From Klebsiella michiganensis (GTDB taxonomy: Bacteria; Pseudomonadota; Gammaproteobacteria; Enterobacterales; Enterobacteriaceae), in the NCBI GenBank assembly GCA_000963575.1, contig CP011077.1:2976001-3040000 (forward strand): DNA of 64,000 nucleotides. Reading direction: 5' to 3'. This document shows, piece after piece, positions 26,743 through 34,939 of the stretch. Below the pieces are notes generated by a model. It searched no databases, was not told where the DNA came from, and saw nothing but the letters and a program-made list of their open reading frames with translations. The position numbers and the translations under genes were made by a program. The number at the start of each line of letters is the position of its first letter. Position 1 is the first letter of the stretch.

Positions 26743-26794
26743 ATACGTCCGCAAGCAACAGCTGGTTACAGAGTTGTTCGAGGTGATCGTGTAA
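26743..26794 (+). pseudogene. conserved plus-strand relic (RKQ...TEL motif)
   Basis: VRKQQLVTELFEVIV followed by a stop, similar to relics at 34443-34567 and 30483-30593. It may be the C-terminus of a decayed transposase, but the family is not recognised. Confidence 0.4.
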
Positions 26795-26810
26795 GCCATC
26801 GCGTTAGGTG

Positions 26811-26847
26811 GTAAATAAAGTAAAATCTCGACATAGTGGCCAGGATT
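26811..26847 (-). repeat. immunity 3'-flank repeat, type A (copy 1)
   Basis: GTAAATAAAGTAAAATCTCG then ACATAGTGGCCAGGATT, 9 bp past the stop of the immunity gene at 26856. It aligns with copies at 30611, 34583 and 38761. Confidence 0.65.
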
Positions 26848-26855
26848 AGTTTTTA

Positions 26856-27092
26856 CTAGTTGAAAAAATCATCTTGTGTGAGCTGCTTACCCGTCGGGAT
26901 AACTTCATCTTTGTCAAAAGATAAAAGATATTCTTCATCATAAAGTTTTATTGAATACCCATAGAGAACTCCATCTTCTTCACTTATTCCCATAACACCA
27001 CCTTTTTTCCCCGCATACTTATTATTTTTTCCTTTGCTGTCAGGAGATATTTTCACTTCCTGATAGAAAGCAATTTTATTTTCCATAGACAT
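26856..27092 (-). CDS. orphan immunity protein, Imm31-like
   Basis: 78 residues from the ATG at 27092 (AGGTG box). The frame is open to 27158, but that part continues the preceding toxin relic. IAFYQEVKISPD, KKGGVMGISEEDGVLYGYSI and a C-terminal TGKQLTQDDFF resemble Imm31-type small beta proteins. It directly follows a Ntox21-like toxin fragment. Confidence 0.6.
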   Translation of the reverse strand: MSMENKIAFYQEVKISPDSKGKNNKYAGKKGGVMGISEEDGVLYGYSIKLYDEEYLLSFDKDEVIPTGKQLTQDDFFN

Positions 27093-27158
27093 AGCACCTT
27101 TTTTTGAGTAACTCTTCCATTCAAAAATCTGACCTGCTGTAGTAGATAGGTCTTTCAC

Positions 27159-27342
27159 TCATTGATTACTAATTCGGCCTGACATCTTCCAGCTATTAAT
27201 GACATTATGGCTATCTATATCTGGAACAATATAAACCTTTTCATTCAAGAATGCCAGTTGGCCATATGAGTTAAATGAAACTTTAGGTGAAGGGTTCCGT
27301 GGACCAAAAACGATTTTTTACAACCTTCTCAGCTTCTTTCCT
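27159..27342 (-). pseudogene. toxin-tip fragment, Ntox21-like
   Basis: About 55 codons: KIVFGPRNPSPKVSFNSYGQ, LAFLNEKVYIVPDIDSHNV and NSWKMSGRISNQ, then TGA. The order (V-F-P..., YIVPDxDxHN, xWKM) resembles the Ntox21 tRNA-nuclease tips known from CdiA proteins. After the stop the frame continues (KDLSTTAGQIFEWKSYSKKG), so the TGA at 27159 may be a nonsense mutation. No VENN or pre-toxin remains. Confidence 0.5.
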
Positions 27343-27411
27343 TTAAGGACCAAATAAGACAAATCACCCTGGCCTGGCCCATCATTAGGGCATTGTTAAA
27401 AAATAAATTGA

Positions 27412-28023
27412 TTATATGATTTTTCTCAAAGGTAATTCTTTACCTATGGCAACAACCTCTGAGTCACTTTCATCAAATCTACCTAAGAGAAAAAAGATAA
27501 CCCCATCGTTATGCAATATATCCTTAATCCATTTTATTATCCGTCCCTCCGGGGGGGTATCAACATCACTTAAATCTGGAGGGCAATTAGAAAAATAAAT
27601 TCTTTCCTCTGCATTTATTAATCTCTGGACATCACTAACAAGGGAACTAATAGTACAACAATACCCTGTTAACACCAACCCTTCACTTCCTTTATCAATA
27701 AATGATTTCTTATCCAAAAAACCATCTATTTTTACTCCTGAAGATTCTATTAATCCCCATGTTTTTTTATAGTTTACAATCGCGGTATTAGGTTGCTCAG
27801 GTACCAACTGAACCATTAAATGAATTTTATCGTTGTTATTATCAGTCAAAACAGCAAACATTTCTTTTAATAACTCACCTCCATACTCTCTTCGTGAATA
27901 TCCGTGCCATTCCCAACTAACAGCTGAAACACCAACTTCTGAAGGAAGTATACCATCGAACTTACAAATGTCATTTTTGACATTGATATCTTTAGCATAA
28001 CGCTTAACATAGTTAACATTCAT
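27412..28023 (-). CDS. orphan immunity protein, unknown family
   Basis: 203 residues from the ATG at 28023. The open frame extends to 28077, but the upstream part is shared with the toxin tail reading. MNVNYVKRYAKDINVKND, HLMVQLVPEQPNTAIVNYK and FLLGRFDESDSEVVAIGKEL are visible; I do not recognise the family. It starts about 10 bp before the stop of the decayed HNH-like toxin, the overlap style typical of cdiA-CT/cdiI pairs. Confidence 0.65.
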   Translation of the reverse strand: MNVNYVKRYAKDINVKNDICKFDGILPSEVGVSAVSWEWHGYSRREYGGELLKEMFAVLTDNNNDKIHLMVQLVPEQPNTAIVNYKKTWGLIESSGVKIDGFLDKKSFIDKGSEGLVLTGYCCTISSLVSDVQRLINAEERIYFSNCPPDLSDVDTPPEGRIIKWIKDILHNDGVIFFLLGRFDESDSEVVAIGKELPLRKII

Positions 28024-28735
28024 AATGATTATCCTTTTCATCATTAAAATATGGGTCTCGATTCTGGCTTGAATCATCTGTAAAGAATGACCATCAGCAT
28101 CATCTCGAATATATACTTTCTGAGTTCCACCACCAGATTAGGTATCTCAAACTCATATATATAGCCAGGCTGAGTTTTTGTCGCCTATCAACATTTGGAT
28201 ACACTTTGCTCGGGCTTTGACTTACAGGAATACCAGAACGTCTTTTAGACTTATTAAATGCCCCCGATCTCGCAGCCCCTTCGGGAGACCGGTTTATCAA
28301 GGTAAGCCAAGTCATCTTTATTCACCCCATCCGGGATTGGTGTTACCGTGGTGTTGCCGCCTGTATCCGGCACACCGCTGGTATTCCCGGTATGGCTGCT
28401 GCCATTCTGATCGCGTTGATCCGGCGTGGTCAGCATCGTGCCTCTGTTCTGCTCCGGGACAGGGTTCGGCAGCGTACTGTCAACCAGCGGCCGATCAAGC
28501 GCCGGTAAGGGAACCAGTGTGCCTTCTGACCCTCGACCATTTCCTTATACGCTGCCTGCTGCTCCGGGGTGAGCTGCTCTATTGCATCGGCTTTACCCGT
28601 CATAGCCGCTGCCAGTATCATTGTGCGGTCTGCATCCGAGATATTGCCCATCGCCGTTTTCGCCACGCTGATGCCCAGCAACGCCCCAGCCTTTTCTCCA
28701 CTACCAAGTTACGGCATGAAGCGATCTTGTAAGCA
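28013..28735 (-). pseudogene. orphan CdiA-CT module, multiply frameshifted
   Basis: The pieces in order are SCRNLVVEKAGALLGISVAK and DADRTMILAAAMTGKADAIE (pre-toxin type 2, shared with 36781-37578), a frameshift near VEGQKA, NRGTMLTTPDQRDQNGSSHT, DDLAYLDKPVSRRG, a frameshift, AFNKSKRRSGIPVSQSPSKV, YPNVDRRQKTQPGYIYEFEI, another shift, GGGTQKVYIRDDADGHS, and finally DPYFNDEKDNHYEC with a stop at 28013. The tail resembles HNH/EndoVII-type nuclease tips. At least three shifts make it dead. The upstream side is cut by an IS remnant. Confidence 0.65.
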
Positions 28736-29345
28736 CCCCCGTTTTAGTTCCACACACTTTTTGAGAGTTCCGGTTTTTCAGCCATCAGTCGGTACTCTTC
28801 CGGCGTCATGTTATTCAGGGATTCATGAGGCCGTTCGCTGTTATATTCAACCAACCAACGCCCAGTGATTTCTCGTGCTTCATTCAGTGTCCTGAACAGG
28901 TAAAAATCCAGGATTTCTGTCCGGTACGTCCGGTTGAACCGCTCAATAAACGCATTCTGTGTTGGCTTACCCGGCTTGATAAATTCCAGCTCCACACCAT
29001 GGTCTTCAGCCCATTGCGCAAGCGTCAGAGATACAAGTTCCGGGCTATTATCCATCCGCATTTTCAACGGATATCCACGGTTTGCCACTATCCTGTCCAG
29101 CACTCTCACGAGCCGCTGTGCCGGGATATTCAGGTCGATTTCTATCGCCAGTACTTCGCGGTTAAAATCATCCACCACATTGAAGGTCCGAAAGTGTCTG
29201 CCGCAGACCAGCGCATCGTGCATAAAATCGATGGACCAGCTCTGGTTTAACGCTTGCGGCGTCGCCAGTGGTACTCAGTAAATCGGGCTTTACGCATGGT
29301 AATCTCCTTAAAGGACATATTCAGTATGTCGGAAGATCTTTAAAA
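28736..29345 (-). mobile_element. IS3-family (IS407-group-like) element with internal deletion
   Basis: The orfA start MRKARFTEY at 29297 (AAGGAG box) is fused by deletion to the middle of orfB. The orfB frame LATPQALNQSWSIDFMHDAL, VVDDFNREVLAIEIDLNIPA, MRMDNSPELVS and NAFIERFNRTYRTEILDF, ending KPELSKSVWN at 28744, keeps the end of the DDE domain. Most of orfA and the orfB N-terminus are gone, so it cannot transpose alone. It interrupts the decayed CdiA-CT module at 28.7 kb. Exact ends are not defined. Confidence 0.75.
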
Positions 29346-29584
29346 TTGAATGGTTCATTTTGCAGGGATACTTACATCCATAAATATTATGGTACAGGCT
29401 CTTTTTTCTTCGCCTCTGTCCAGATTTGAGTATCTTTAGATTTTCCTTCCTTAACCTTAGGTATTGACTCCTGGCCAGGCCATCAGGCATAGACATTTTA
29501 TGCCCGGTATCCTACCATCTCGATGGAGAACACTACATTGTAGCTACAAATCCAATCTACTATTAAAGAGCACTCAAACCAAAT

Positions 29585-30043
29585 TTATACGTCATATCCG
29601 GCATTTTTGAACACTGAACGCACATGTTTAGTAAGGCTATGAAGATCGTCATAAGCCATCGGGCCAAAATCTGGACAATAATCACTAACATACTCGTTTA
29701 TTACATGTGTAACTGACTCCATCTTCTTACCAAGCTCTTCAATATATTTAGGCAAGATACATCTATTAACTCCTGAACCATATTCTTTTTTTTGACTAAT
29801 CATAGACCACTGTACTTCTCCTTTATAAGACTTAATGGCCTCTTCTAATAACACAACAACTTCCGGATTCTCTTCTTTGAAGCGAAAACTGGTGTAAGGA
29901 GGATACTTAGAACGATCAACCTTTTCAAAATGGTCATTTACCCATTCATCCTGAATCCGACTCTGATAACGACGCCACTCGAGAGCACCTAAAGATTCGA
30001 TAAAATCCAATAATACGGTTTCTTTCTTACCTATCTGAAACAT
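29585..30043 (-). CDS. orphan immunity protein, paralogue of the gene at 25003
   Basis: 152 residues. LGALEWRRYQSRIQ, WSMISQKKEYGSGVNRCILP and LTKHVRSVFKNAGYDV are shared with 25003-25464. A toxin tail fragment of the matching class lies 41 bp upstream. Both gene copies remain open, so divergence seems constrained. Confidence 0.7.
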   Translation of the reverse strand: MFQIGKKETVLLDFIESLGALEWRRYQSRIQDEWVNDHFEKVDRSKYPPYTSFRFKEENPEVVVLLEEAIKSYKGEVQWSMISQKKEYGSGVNRCILPKYIEELGKKMESVTHVINEYVSDYCPDFGPMAYDDLHSLTKHVRSVFKNAGYDV

Positions 30044-30083
30044 TGTTTTAACCTCTGTAATTTTTCGGAGAGCGTCATATTCC

Positions 30084-30181
30084 TTAATTTATAGATTTGA
30101 TATGCTTTTCCCAGTCCCCCTTAGGGATCGGTTTTAATGACAATCTTGGATCGCAAACATACTTACCATTGGTATAAACCT
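30084..30181 (-). pseudogene. toxin-tip fragment matching 25507 module
   Basis: About 30 codons (VYTNGKYVCDPRLSLKPIPK, GDWEKHIKSIN, stop at 30084). They are homologous to the tail DPGLSLKPNPNWIGKTHEIN of the 25.5-kb module. All upstream toxin and pre-toxin sequence is missing. Confidence 0.55.
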
Positions 30182-30186
30182 TACGG

Positions 30187-30480
30187 TAAAGTCAATATAA
30201 TTTCACTTCCAGAAGTCGTAGATTTCGTATGTAGGGAAATACAAGCCCTAACATTTTTACATATAATTCATTTTTTAGATTGCATCTAACCTCGGTAGTT
30301 AGCATGCAAAAAAATCTTCATTTTCTGGTGGAATAGAAGGCGTTACACACAGTCAGATCCAGAAATTATGCAGACAATCTACCTACCGACAACTGGTTGG
30401 AATACACCGCCTTTAAGGTCGGGACTTAGTTTAAGGTGCGGATGATGCAGGATTATCTGATAGTGACCTCTTAGAAAATC
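30187..30480. other. intergenic in the CDI array, degenerate
   Basis: About 290 bp with no open gene. Plus-strand pieces such as EYTAFKVG and VRMMQDYLIV hint at a decayed coding sequence leading into the relic at 30483. Confidence 0.3.
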
Positions 30481-30482
30481 GC

Positions 30483-30593
30483 GCAGCACGAGCCGGAACA
30501 CTTAAAGACCGACTAAGGGTCTGTAAGTTCTCCTGCCGTAAACAAAAACAACTTAAGAAGCGGCTCGAGGTCACCGGCATTTCGCAGCGTTAA
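30483..30593 (+). pseudogene. conserved plus-strand relic (second copy)
   Basis: EPEHLKTD, a stop, RVCKFSCRKQKQLKKRLEV and SQR with frame disruptions. It aligns with EPENLQTLRRVCKFSARKQR at 34443-34567. The nucleotide sequence also keeps half of the inverted repeat (GTCTGTAAGTTCTCC). Confidence 0.4.
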
Positions 30594-30610
30594 AACGCTA
30601 ACTGATTGCC

Positions 30611-30645
30611 TTATCGAATAAAATTCCGGCATAGTGGCCAGCATA
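30611..30645 (-). repeat. immunity 3'-flank repeat, type A (copy 2)
   Basis: TTATCGAATAAAATTCCGGC then ATAGTGGCCAGCAT, 4 bp past the stop at 30649. Confidence 0.6.
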
Positions 30646-30648
30646 TTT

Positions 30649-31119
30649 TTACACAGTGATTTCGTAGAGTGTATCAGGTGGCGACAGATACGCTTCGAAA
30701 TCCGTATGTATTACATTATATAGTTCAGATAATTTTATTTTCGTTATAATTTCGATCTGGTTGCACTCAGTCAATGCGACTATCATTTTTTCTGCATTTG
30801 TAATCCTGTACATATCAGCCAGGGTATCAAGTAGTATCTCAAGACGAGCTTTAGCTCCTGGCGGGAAACCAATATCTGATGTCTCTGGATCATACTCATC
30901 ATAATCAATTAGATATGTTGCATTAGGATAACCAGGTCGATCCCCTATAATAAAAATAAAAACATCATCTGATGGAATGAATTCCACAGGAAAGTTATAT
31001 AACTGCTCTTCAGTTATCTTACTGATACCGACTTCCCTACTAGACATATATTCTTCCAAGTTTATTTTTGTCTCGTGAACGACAGGGGGAAATACGTAAC
31101 CACAAATATCATTTGACAT
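30649..31119 (-). CDS. orphan immunity protein, unknown family
   Basis: 156 residues. MSNDICGYVFPPVVHETKIN, FIIGDRPGYPNATYLIDYDE and ILLDTLADMYRITNAEKMIV are visible. It is acidic, as is common for nuclease-toxin inhibitors. Upstream (31120-31160) only a scrap of cdiA (KKTTDPITG region) is left, so its toxin has been lost. Confidence 0.55.
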   Translation of the reverse strand: MSNDICGYVFPPVVHETKINLEEYMSSREVGISKITEEQLYNFPVEFIPSDDVFIFIIGDRPGYPNATYLIDYDEYDPETSDIGFPPGAKARLEILLDTLADMYRITNAEKMIVALTECNQIEIITKIKLSELYNVIHTDFEAYLSPPDTLYEITV

Positions 31120-31165
31120 CCGTTATCGGGTCAGTGGTCTTTTTATGGATGATTTTCGCCAATGA
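31120..31165 (-). pseudogene. cdiA scrap
   Basis: GTTATCGGGTCAGTGGTCTT and the bases following match the intact cdiA around 41690-41735 (KKTTDPITGEV). It marks a recombination junction between two orphan modules. Confidence 0.55.
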
Positions 31166-31180
31166 GACCACCTCAAGGTG

Positions 31181-31213
31181 TAGAAGCAAAGATCTCGACC
31201 AATTGGCCGGAAT
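31181..31213 (-). repeat. immunity 3'-flank repeat, type B (copy 2)
   Basis: TAGAAGCAAAGATCTCGACC followed by AATTGGCCGGAAT, about 26 bp past the stop at 31239. Confidence 0.6.
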
Positions 31214-31238
31214 CTCGTACAACTAAGTCATATCACTT

Positions 31239-31643
31239 TTAACTATAAATGTATAAATCAATATCTAGCTCAGCCCCAATATTGCTTATAAAAGCCAGTT
31301 TTTCCGTATTAAAACTCATTCCTGGCTTTTCACCATTCTCAATCTTAACGACAAATGTAAAAATAAAATTTACGCTATGTTTAATTTTAACGTACTGTAA
31401 GTCACTTTCCTTACCATAAAGCAATGAAATTATCTTATCTAGCTGTTCGTTAATATCATAAGACACCTCATCACCCGTAGATAATTTTCAACGCGTCTCA
31501 ATGCTTGGTTTTTTTTGGCCGTCAGGGATACATCCCTTTATTCTTACTTCATCAGGCTGAAGGCAAAGTTTCCGGGTAACATCATCAACGTCAAAAGAGT
31601 CACCATAAATAGAAAAATATGCCATTACAGTTGTTTTATCCAT
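31239..31643 (-). pseudogene. DUF4279-like immunity gene with a nonsense codon
   Basis: The full frame runs from the ATG at 31643 (MDKTTVMAYFSIYGDSFDVD) to the tail NIGAELDIDLYIYS at 31239, parallel to 26246-26650. It is interrupted by TGA at 31488-31490, where the paralogue has a Trp codon (SIETR-stop against STETSW). It is one of the few immunity genes that is broken. A residual start inside (75 codons) is unlikely to give function. Confidence 0.75.
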
Positions 31644-31652
31644 AATAATACC

Positions 31653-32812
31653 CTATTTAATGTACTCGCCTGTCGGTATACCATCCCACTTACCATCTTT
31701 CTTAAAGATCCACAGTTGCCCAGAATCTCTTTCTACATAAATGTCATAGTTAGTATTTTTCCCATCACCCAAAAAATCCCCCTTCAAAGCATGAGCATCT
31801 ACGTCATTATTTTTTAAATTTTTATCATCCGCCATTTTATATTAGACGGCTTTTCCGCTCCATTATCGTGCCCGTCACTTACCATATGATTTGGCAAGTC
31901 AGGTACGGCCTCGGTATTACCTGTATTGTTTGGTGGTTGATCTACAGTCTGGTTACCATCTGTATTACTGGGACCCGCATCAGCTTGCCCTGTATTATTT
32001 CAAGTATGGTTTACACCCTGATCTGGTAGTTAGTTTCCGCCCGTATTGATTGGGCCTGGTCCAGCTATCTGGTCACCACCTTTATGAGCAGGAGCTGAAG
32101 TGAATTCAGATACTTTCCGGTGATCTCATCGTTACCCATCATCTACAACGTGACAACATGCTCTAGCTCATCAGACGTCATCTTGTCCGCAACATCCTTG
32201 ATAGCTGCCCCTACGATACCGACTATACCCGCCTTGGCTCCGATCTCTAGCAGTTGCTCTGCAACCTTGCTACGACATGGGGCAGCGATAGCACAACCTT
32301 CCGCAACAACCTTCAGATAATTATTCTCAACTGCATTCTTCCCGGCCTGCACATCCGCCAGGCTGTTGCCTGTCACGCCCCCGACCAGCCCTGCCGCCAG
32401 CGTACTCAGCGCGCTGATGGTCTGCTTCTGCTCTTCGTTCAGGTCATCCCGCTTTATCCCCGGGTACATCTGCTGCGCGATGAATTCCGCAGTGGTCGCC
32501 CCGCGGCGCCTGACAGTGCATTATTCCCTTGTATCTTCGCCACCACCGCGCCCAGCACCACATGGGCCATCAGGTTTGCTTCGGTGTTCACCTCGCCCGT
32601 TATCGGGTCAGTGGTCTTTTTATGGATTATTTCCGCCAGATACGGCGCCGCGCGACGGATCCTTTTCCGCCTTCAGGCCCGCAATCTCACCCTGCGTCCG
32701 CGCTATATCCGCCGCCTGGTTCCCAATCTCCGAGATAAGCTGCGCTGCCTGCACCTGCCCCGCCCGCCGCTGCGCTGTTGCCCTCGGCATATGCAAGATG
32801 GCCACGATTCTT
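31653..32812 (-). pseudogene. decayed orphan CdiA-CT module, toxin type 33-like
   Basis: Starting at 32812: cdiA scraps (QLISEIGNQAADIARTQGEI, GEVNTEANLMAHVV, GNNALSG) with several frameshifts, then a frame from 32469 (MYPGIKRDDLNEEQKQTIS) through VENN at 32320-32331. Pre-toxin type 1 follows to DELEHVVTL, where a TAG stop appears near 32143. Further on, tail pieces of pre-toxin type 2 (NTDGNQTVDQPPNNTGN, AVPDLPNHMVSDGHDN) lead, after a one-base shift in an A-run, into the tip ADDKNLKNNDVDAHALKGDF, NYDIYVERDSGQLWIFKKDG and GIPTGEYIK (31653). The tip resembles polymorphic toxin type 33. It is a chimera of two pre-toxin classes. Confidence 0.7.
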
Positions 32813-33199
32813 TCAACAGAATGATATTATTGGGCTAACGGAAGATAGAACATCAATCACATCATTATCTGTAACTATCAAGTAATGAGTTATATTATCT
32901 CCGTCATGAGTATTGACGCTTTGTTCGTTAAACCATGTTAGATATCGGGATCCTTCTACTGTATAGATCCCTATAACCATTTGACCATTCAAGTCATCTT
33001 GCATTTTTAACAGTTCACCTTCATCGGTAACACGGAAAGAATGTACCCAATCAAATGCAACACGGCTTTTTTTCGTTTCATCTGCATGACCTGAAGCTAA
33101 AATCAGTTCCAAAGTTCCAGATAAATATCTAAGATCAACCAATTGATTTATCTTAGCATAATTTTCACCACAGGTGATATACATCAATTTTTCAGTCAT
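32813..33199 (-). CDS. orphan immunity protein, unknown family
   Basis: 128 residues. MTEKLMYITCGENYAKINQL, LRYLSGTLELILASGHADET and ITHYLIVTDNDVIDVLSS are visible. The C-terminus (SPIISFC) runs directly into a cdiA fragment, so the original end may have been replaced. A broken toxin tip lies 7 bp upstream. Confidence 0.6.
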   Translation of the reverse strand: MTEKLMYITCGENYAKINQLVDLRYLSGTLELILASGHADETKKSRVAFDWVHSFRVTDEGELLKMQDDLNGQMVIGIYTVEGSRYLTWFNEQSVNTHDGDNITHYLIVTDNDVIDVLSSVSPIISFC

Positions 33200-33205
33200 A
33201 TAAGA

Positions 33206-33430
33206 TCATTCGTCATATCTAAATTTGATCCTGTTTTTGCCCGACTGGATTTCTAATGTTGGTCTTCCATCAGTGCTCACGAACAATAACAGTTCGACCA
33301 TCAGGAAGTTTACCCACTCGGCCACCAGGAATTTCTTTAATCTCTGTAGGAGCTAATGAATCAGTTTCACTTTGCCTGTTGTGCCATATTTAACACCTGC
33401 ACTTGTTGTGACTGTAAATTCCCACCGCAA
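33206..33430 (-). pseudogene. toxin-tip fragment, frameshifted
   Basis: PTEIKEIPGGRVGKLPDGRT, VIVREH, then after a frame change STDGRPTLEIQSGKNRIKFR and YDE with a stop at 33206. This tail (LPDGRTVxVRxxSxDGRPTL) is common at the ends of secreted polymorphic toxins. It pairs with the immunity gene at 32813. Confidence 0.6.
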
Positions 33431-33561
33431 TTAGCTGTTACTTTGTATTATTCATGGCATTAGTAGATTTCAGGCAGGCAGTAACTACCTCCTCACTCGC
33501 CGAGCCAAACATTTGCTATTCTAACTAACTGAGGAGGTAAGACGACTAAGAGACACCTCAA

Positions 33562-33912
33562 CTAGGCATTAGGATCCTCGTAACGCTTATCTTGTTTTAT
33601 TAAAGGCTCAATTTCGTTGTTCCATACTACCTTTTGAAATAATTGTGCTTCTGTCGGCTCGATTATTTCTGTTAAATAATTACGAACTGCCTTTATTGCT
33701 ATGTTGAAATCTTTTTTCTCCAGATCATAAAAATTAATTTGATCAAGAACATAAACTTCCATTACTGTTTCATAAAGCGCGGGATACTTTGCATTTAATG
33801 CCTTATCAAATAATACTTCCAAAGCTCCTGATGCACTTCTATTTAACACAACACTTAAATTATCGCCACTATTTTTACCATAGCCAATACCAATATATGA
33901 ACCCATAATCAC
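33562..33912 (-). CDS. orphan immunity protein, paralogue of the gene at 24498
   Basis: 116 residues (114 if started at MGSYIGIGYG). ALYETVMEVYVLDQINFYDL, FNIAIKAVRNYLTEIIEPTE and VVWNNEIEPLIKQDKRYEDP correspond to the protein at 24498-24863. Its toxin is the frameshifted frame that ends 26 bp upstream. Confidence 0.68.
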   Translation of the reverse strand: MIMGSYIGIGYGKNSGDNLSVVLNRSASGALEVLFDKALNAKYPALYETVMEVYVLDQINFYDLEKKDFNIAIKAVRNYLTEIIEPTEAQLFQKVVWNNEIEPLIKQDKRYEDPNA

Positions 33913-33938
33913 CTCAATATAATAATTTTATCCTGGTG

Positions 33939-34437
33939 TTATTTTGGAAGTATTTTAACATAACACATAAATATCAGTTGATTCCCAGGCGTTAACACAC
34001 TGAAATCAACCGGAACTATATCTGCCTTATTTAAATGTTTAATGATTTGATCTTGACCAGGAGGAAACGCCCCGACTTCTCTCGAAATCGTCATGTTTTG
34101 TTTCATAGAACTTGTTAATACCATCTATTTCCACTTGTTTTAGATTTTTTGCTGTATACATTAAATCAACTGTTTTGCCTTTATTCGCCCCAGTTGTGAT
34201 AACAAAATCTGCATTTGCTGTACCAACGGTTCCTTCTGGTAGCCTTTCCATTTTTCCCAATGAGGTTTCCAATCTTGCAGCTGCAGCCGCCTCTGCTGGA
34301 TTATATTTTCCGTTGCCTAATGCATCTTTAGTATTAAGTCGGCCATGCCCTTCAAGTGGTGTGACATTAACTTTTACTTCGTAAATACCATCTATGTTCT
34401 TAACTAACTGATTCGTTGTATCCGGCAAATGCTCAAA
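33939..34437 (-). pseudogene. orphan toxin tip, frameshifted
   Basis: SFEHLPDTTNQLVKNIDGIY, GHGRLNTKDALGNGKYNPAE, ARLETSLGKMERLPEGTVGT, ANADFVITTGANKGKTVDLM and IDGINKFYETKHDDFE are in one frame. After a shift near 34090 the tail continues in another as EVGAFPPGQDQIIKHLNKAD, IVPVDFSVLTPGNQLIF and VKILPK, with a stop at 33939. The NADFV...GKTVD core looks like a nuclease tip, but I cannot name the family. No VENN region is left; the 5' edge abuts a plus-strand relic. Confidence 0.65.
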
Positions 34438-34442
34438 TGAGG

Positions 34443-34567
34443 CACCGCCGCCTCCGCCGCCCGAGCCGGAGAACTTACAGACGCTGCGCAGGGTCTGTAA
34501 GTTCTCCGCCCGCAAGCAGCGGCAGGTCACGGAGCTGATCGAAGTGATCGGCAAACCGCAGCGGTGA
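34443..34567 (+). pseudogene. conserved plus-strand relic, best-preserved copy
   Basis: Reading APPPPPPEPENLQTLRRVCK, FSARKQRQVTELIEVIGKPQ and R, then TGA. Copies at 30483 and 26743 are more decayed. It looks like a protein C-terminus, possibly a transposase, but the same DNA contains a perfect 15-bp inverted repeat (34468-34507), so a structural role is also possible. Confidence 0.45.
34468..34507. repeat. perfect 15-bp inverted repeat
   Basis: GGAGAACTTACAGAC, a 10-nt loop, GTCTGTAAGTTCTCC. It lies inside the conserved relic between two orphan CDI modules. A degenerate version is at 30495-30535. Confidence 0.8.
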
Positions 34568-34582
34568 GGCGGTAACCGACTG

Positions 34583-34620
34583 GTGTATAAAGTAAAATCC
34601 CCTCAAGTTGACTGGTTACT
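34583..34620 (-). repeat. immunity 3'-flank repeat, type A (copy 3)
   Basis: GTGTATAAAGTAAAATCCCC then TCAAGTTGACTGG, 8 bp past the stop at 34628. The preceding GGTAACCGACTG is also shared with the 38.76-kb copy. Confidence 0.65.
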
Positions 34621-34627
34621 ACCAGGC

Positions 34628-34933
34628 TCAGATCAGATCTTCACCATTTAACAGTACAATGACATTTTCCTTACCAAGCTCATTTCTAACCATATCGGCC
34701 ATTTCGTCAGTCGATATTTCTAATGCTTTATTGTTCACATCAATGTAAAAATATGATTCAGGGTCGAAACCAAATTCATTAGATATCTCTTTGTCAAAAG
34801 GTCCCAACGTTCTTGCTTTATACAAAATGTAATGTTGGGGGAATACCTTTGGATTACTTGATAAAAGACGATCCAACTGAGGTTGTAGCTCATAAACTGA
34901 AAATTTAGTGTAACACCTTATACTTATTGACAT
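34628..34933 (-). CDS. orphan immunity protein for a CdiA_C-type tRNase
   Basis: 101 residues. MSISIRCYTKFSVYELQPQL, ISNEFGFDPESYFYIDVNNK and MVRNELGKENVIVLLNGEDL are visible. It lies 6 bp after the stop of an intact orphan CdiA-CT with a CdiA_C (restriction-endonuclease-like) tip and is therefore its inhibitor by position. Size fits the small immunity partners of that toxin class. Confidence 0.72.
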   Translation of the reverse strand: MSISIRCYTKFSVYELQPQLDRLLSSNPKVFPQHYILYKARTLGPFDKEISNEFGFDPESYFYIDVNNKALEISTDEMADMVRNELGKENVIVLLNGEDLI

Positions 34934-34939
34934 ATTTAC

